Of a stretch of 14,754 nt of DNA, positions 14,742-14,754 are shown piece after piece. The stretch is taken from positions 1 through 14,754 of the forward strand of contig DCUY01000079.1 of NCBI GenBank assembly GCA_002327905.1, written 5' to 3'. A program made the position numbers and the translations under genes. Numbering within the stretch: position 1 is the first letter of the stretch; each line of letters opens with the position of its first letter. A model generated the notes under the pieces. It saw nothing but the letters and a program-made list of their open reading frames with translations. It did no database searches and was not told where the DNA came from. Origin of the DNA: Caldifarciminota bacterium UBA2202. Its GTDB lineage: Bacteria > Hydrothermota > 32-111.

Positions 14742-14754
14742 TTATCCTCCGTAT

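Noticed and set aside
1..14754. tRNA or rRNA genes, CRISPR arrays, transposases and riboswitches
   Set aside because: I saw no cloverleaf, no regularly spaced repeats, no transposase motifs and no structured leader of the kinds I can recognise by eye.

Overview
The window is AT-rich and gene-dense. It probably comes from a diderm bacterium with sodium- or proton-linked energetics. The envelope evidence is a lipoprotein with a lipobox, a signal-peptide protein that looks like an outer-membrane barrel, and a WbuB-type glycosyltransferase. Signal peptides, Shine-Dalgarno sites and sigma70-type promoters are bacterial, although the main operon encodes an archaeal/vacuolar-type (V/A) ATPase. Spirochaetes, Thermus and several uncultured anaerobic phyla carry such operons; I cannot name the lineage.

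Layout. The left edge (1-634, minus strand) holds a two-gene unit: a small protein overlapping a nucleotidyltransferase cut off by the window edge. It is followed by a signal-peptide beta-rich protein (729-1478). From 10780 down to 1707 (minus) runs a complete nine-gene V/A-ATPase operon in the order H-I-K-E-C-F-A-B-D. A small lipoprotein gene follows 33 bp later and then a hairpin terminator. A promoter-containing gap (10781-10967) separates this operon from a divergent plus-strand pair, a GNAT acetyltransferase and an alanine/ornithine-type PLP racemase. Convergent with the racemase is a decayed NTF2/SnoaL-like pseudogene (12486-12889). Then come a GT4 glycosyltransferase (minus) and a signal-peptide protein with a C-terminal membrane segment (minus).

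How the genes work together. H and E form the peripheral stalk, A and B the catalytic and regulatory head, D and F the central rotor, C the adaptor to the ring, K the ion-binding ring and I the stator ion channel. The K subunit keeps every side chain of the sodium site known from Enterococcus hirae NtpK, at identical spacing, so a Na+-pumping or Na+-driven enzyme is the best prediction.

Most notable observations. (1) The glycosyltransferase has its conserved N-terminus in frame, but an ATT codon stands where the ATG should be, just 8 bp downstream of a perfect TATAAT box. (2) The nucleotidyltransferase pair has a strong promoter whose -10 box lies 6 bp before its ATG, implying a leaderless mRNA. 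(3) Three promoters share exactly TTGACT-16 bp-TATAAT. (4) A 16-bp direct repeat brackets the barrel-like gene.
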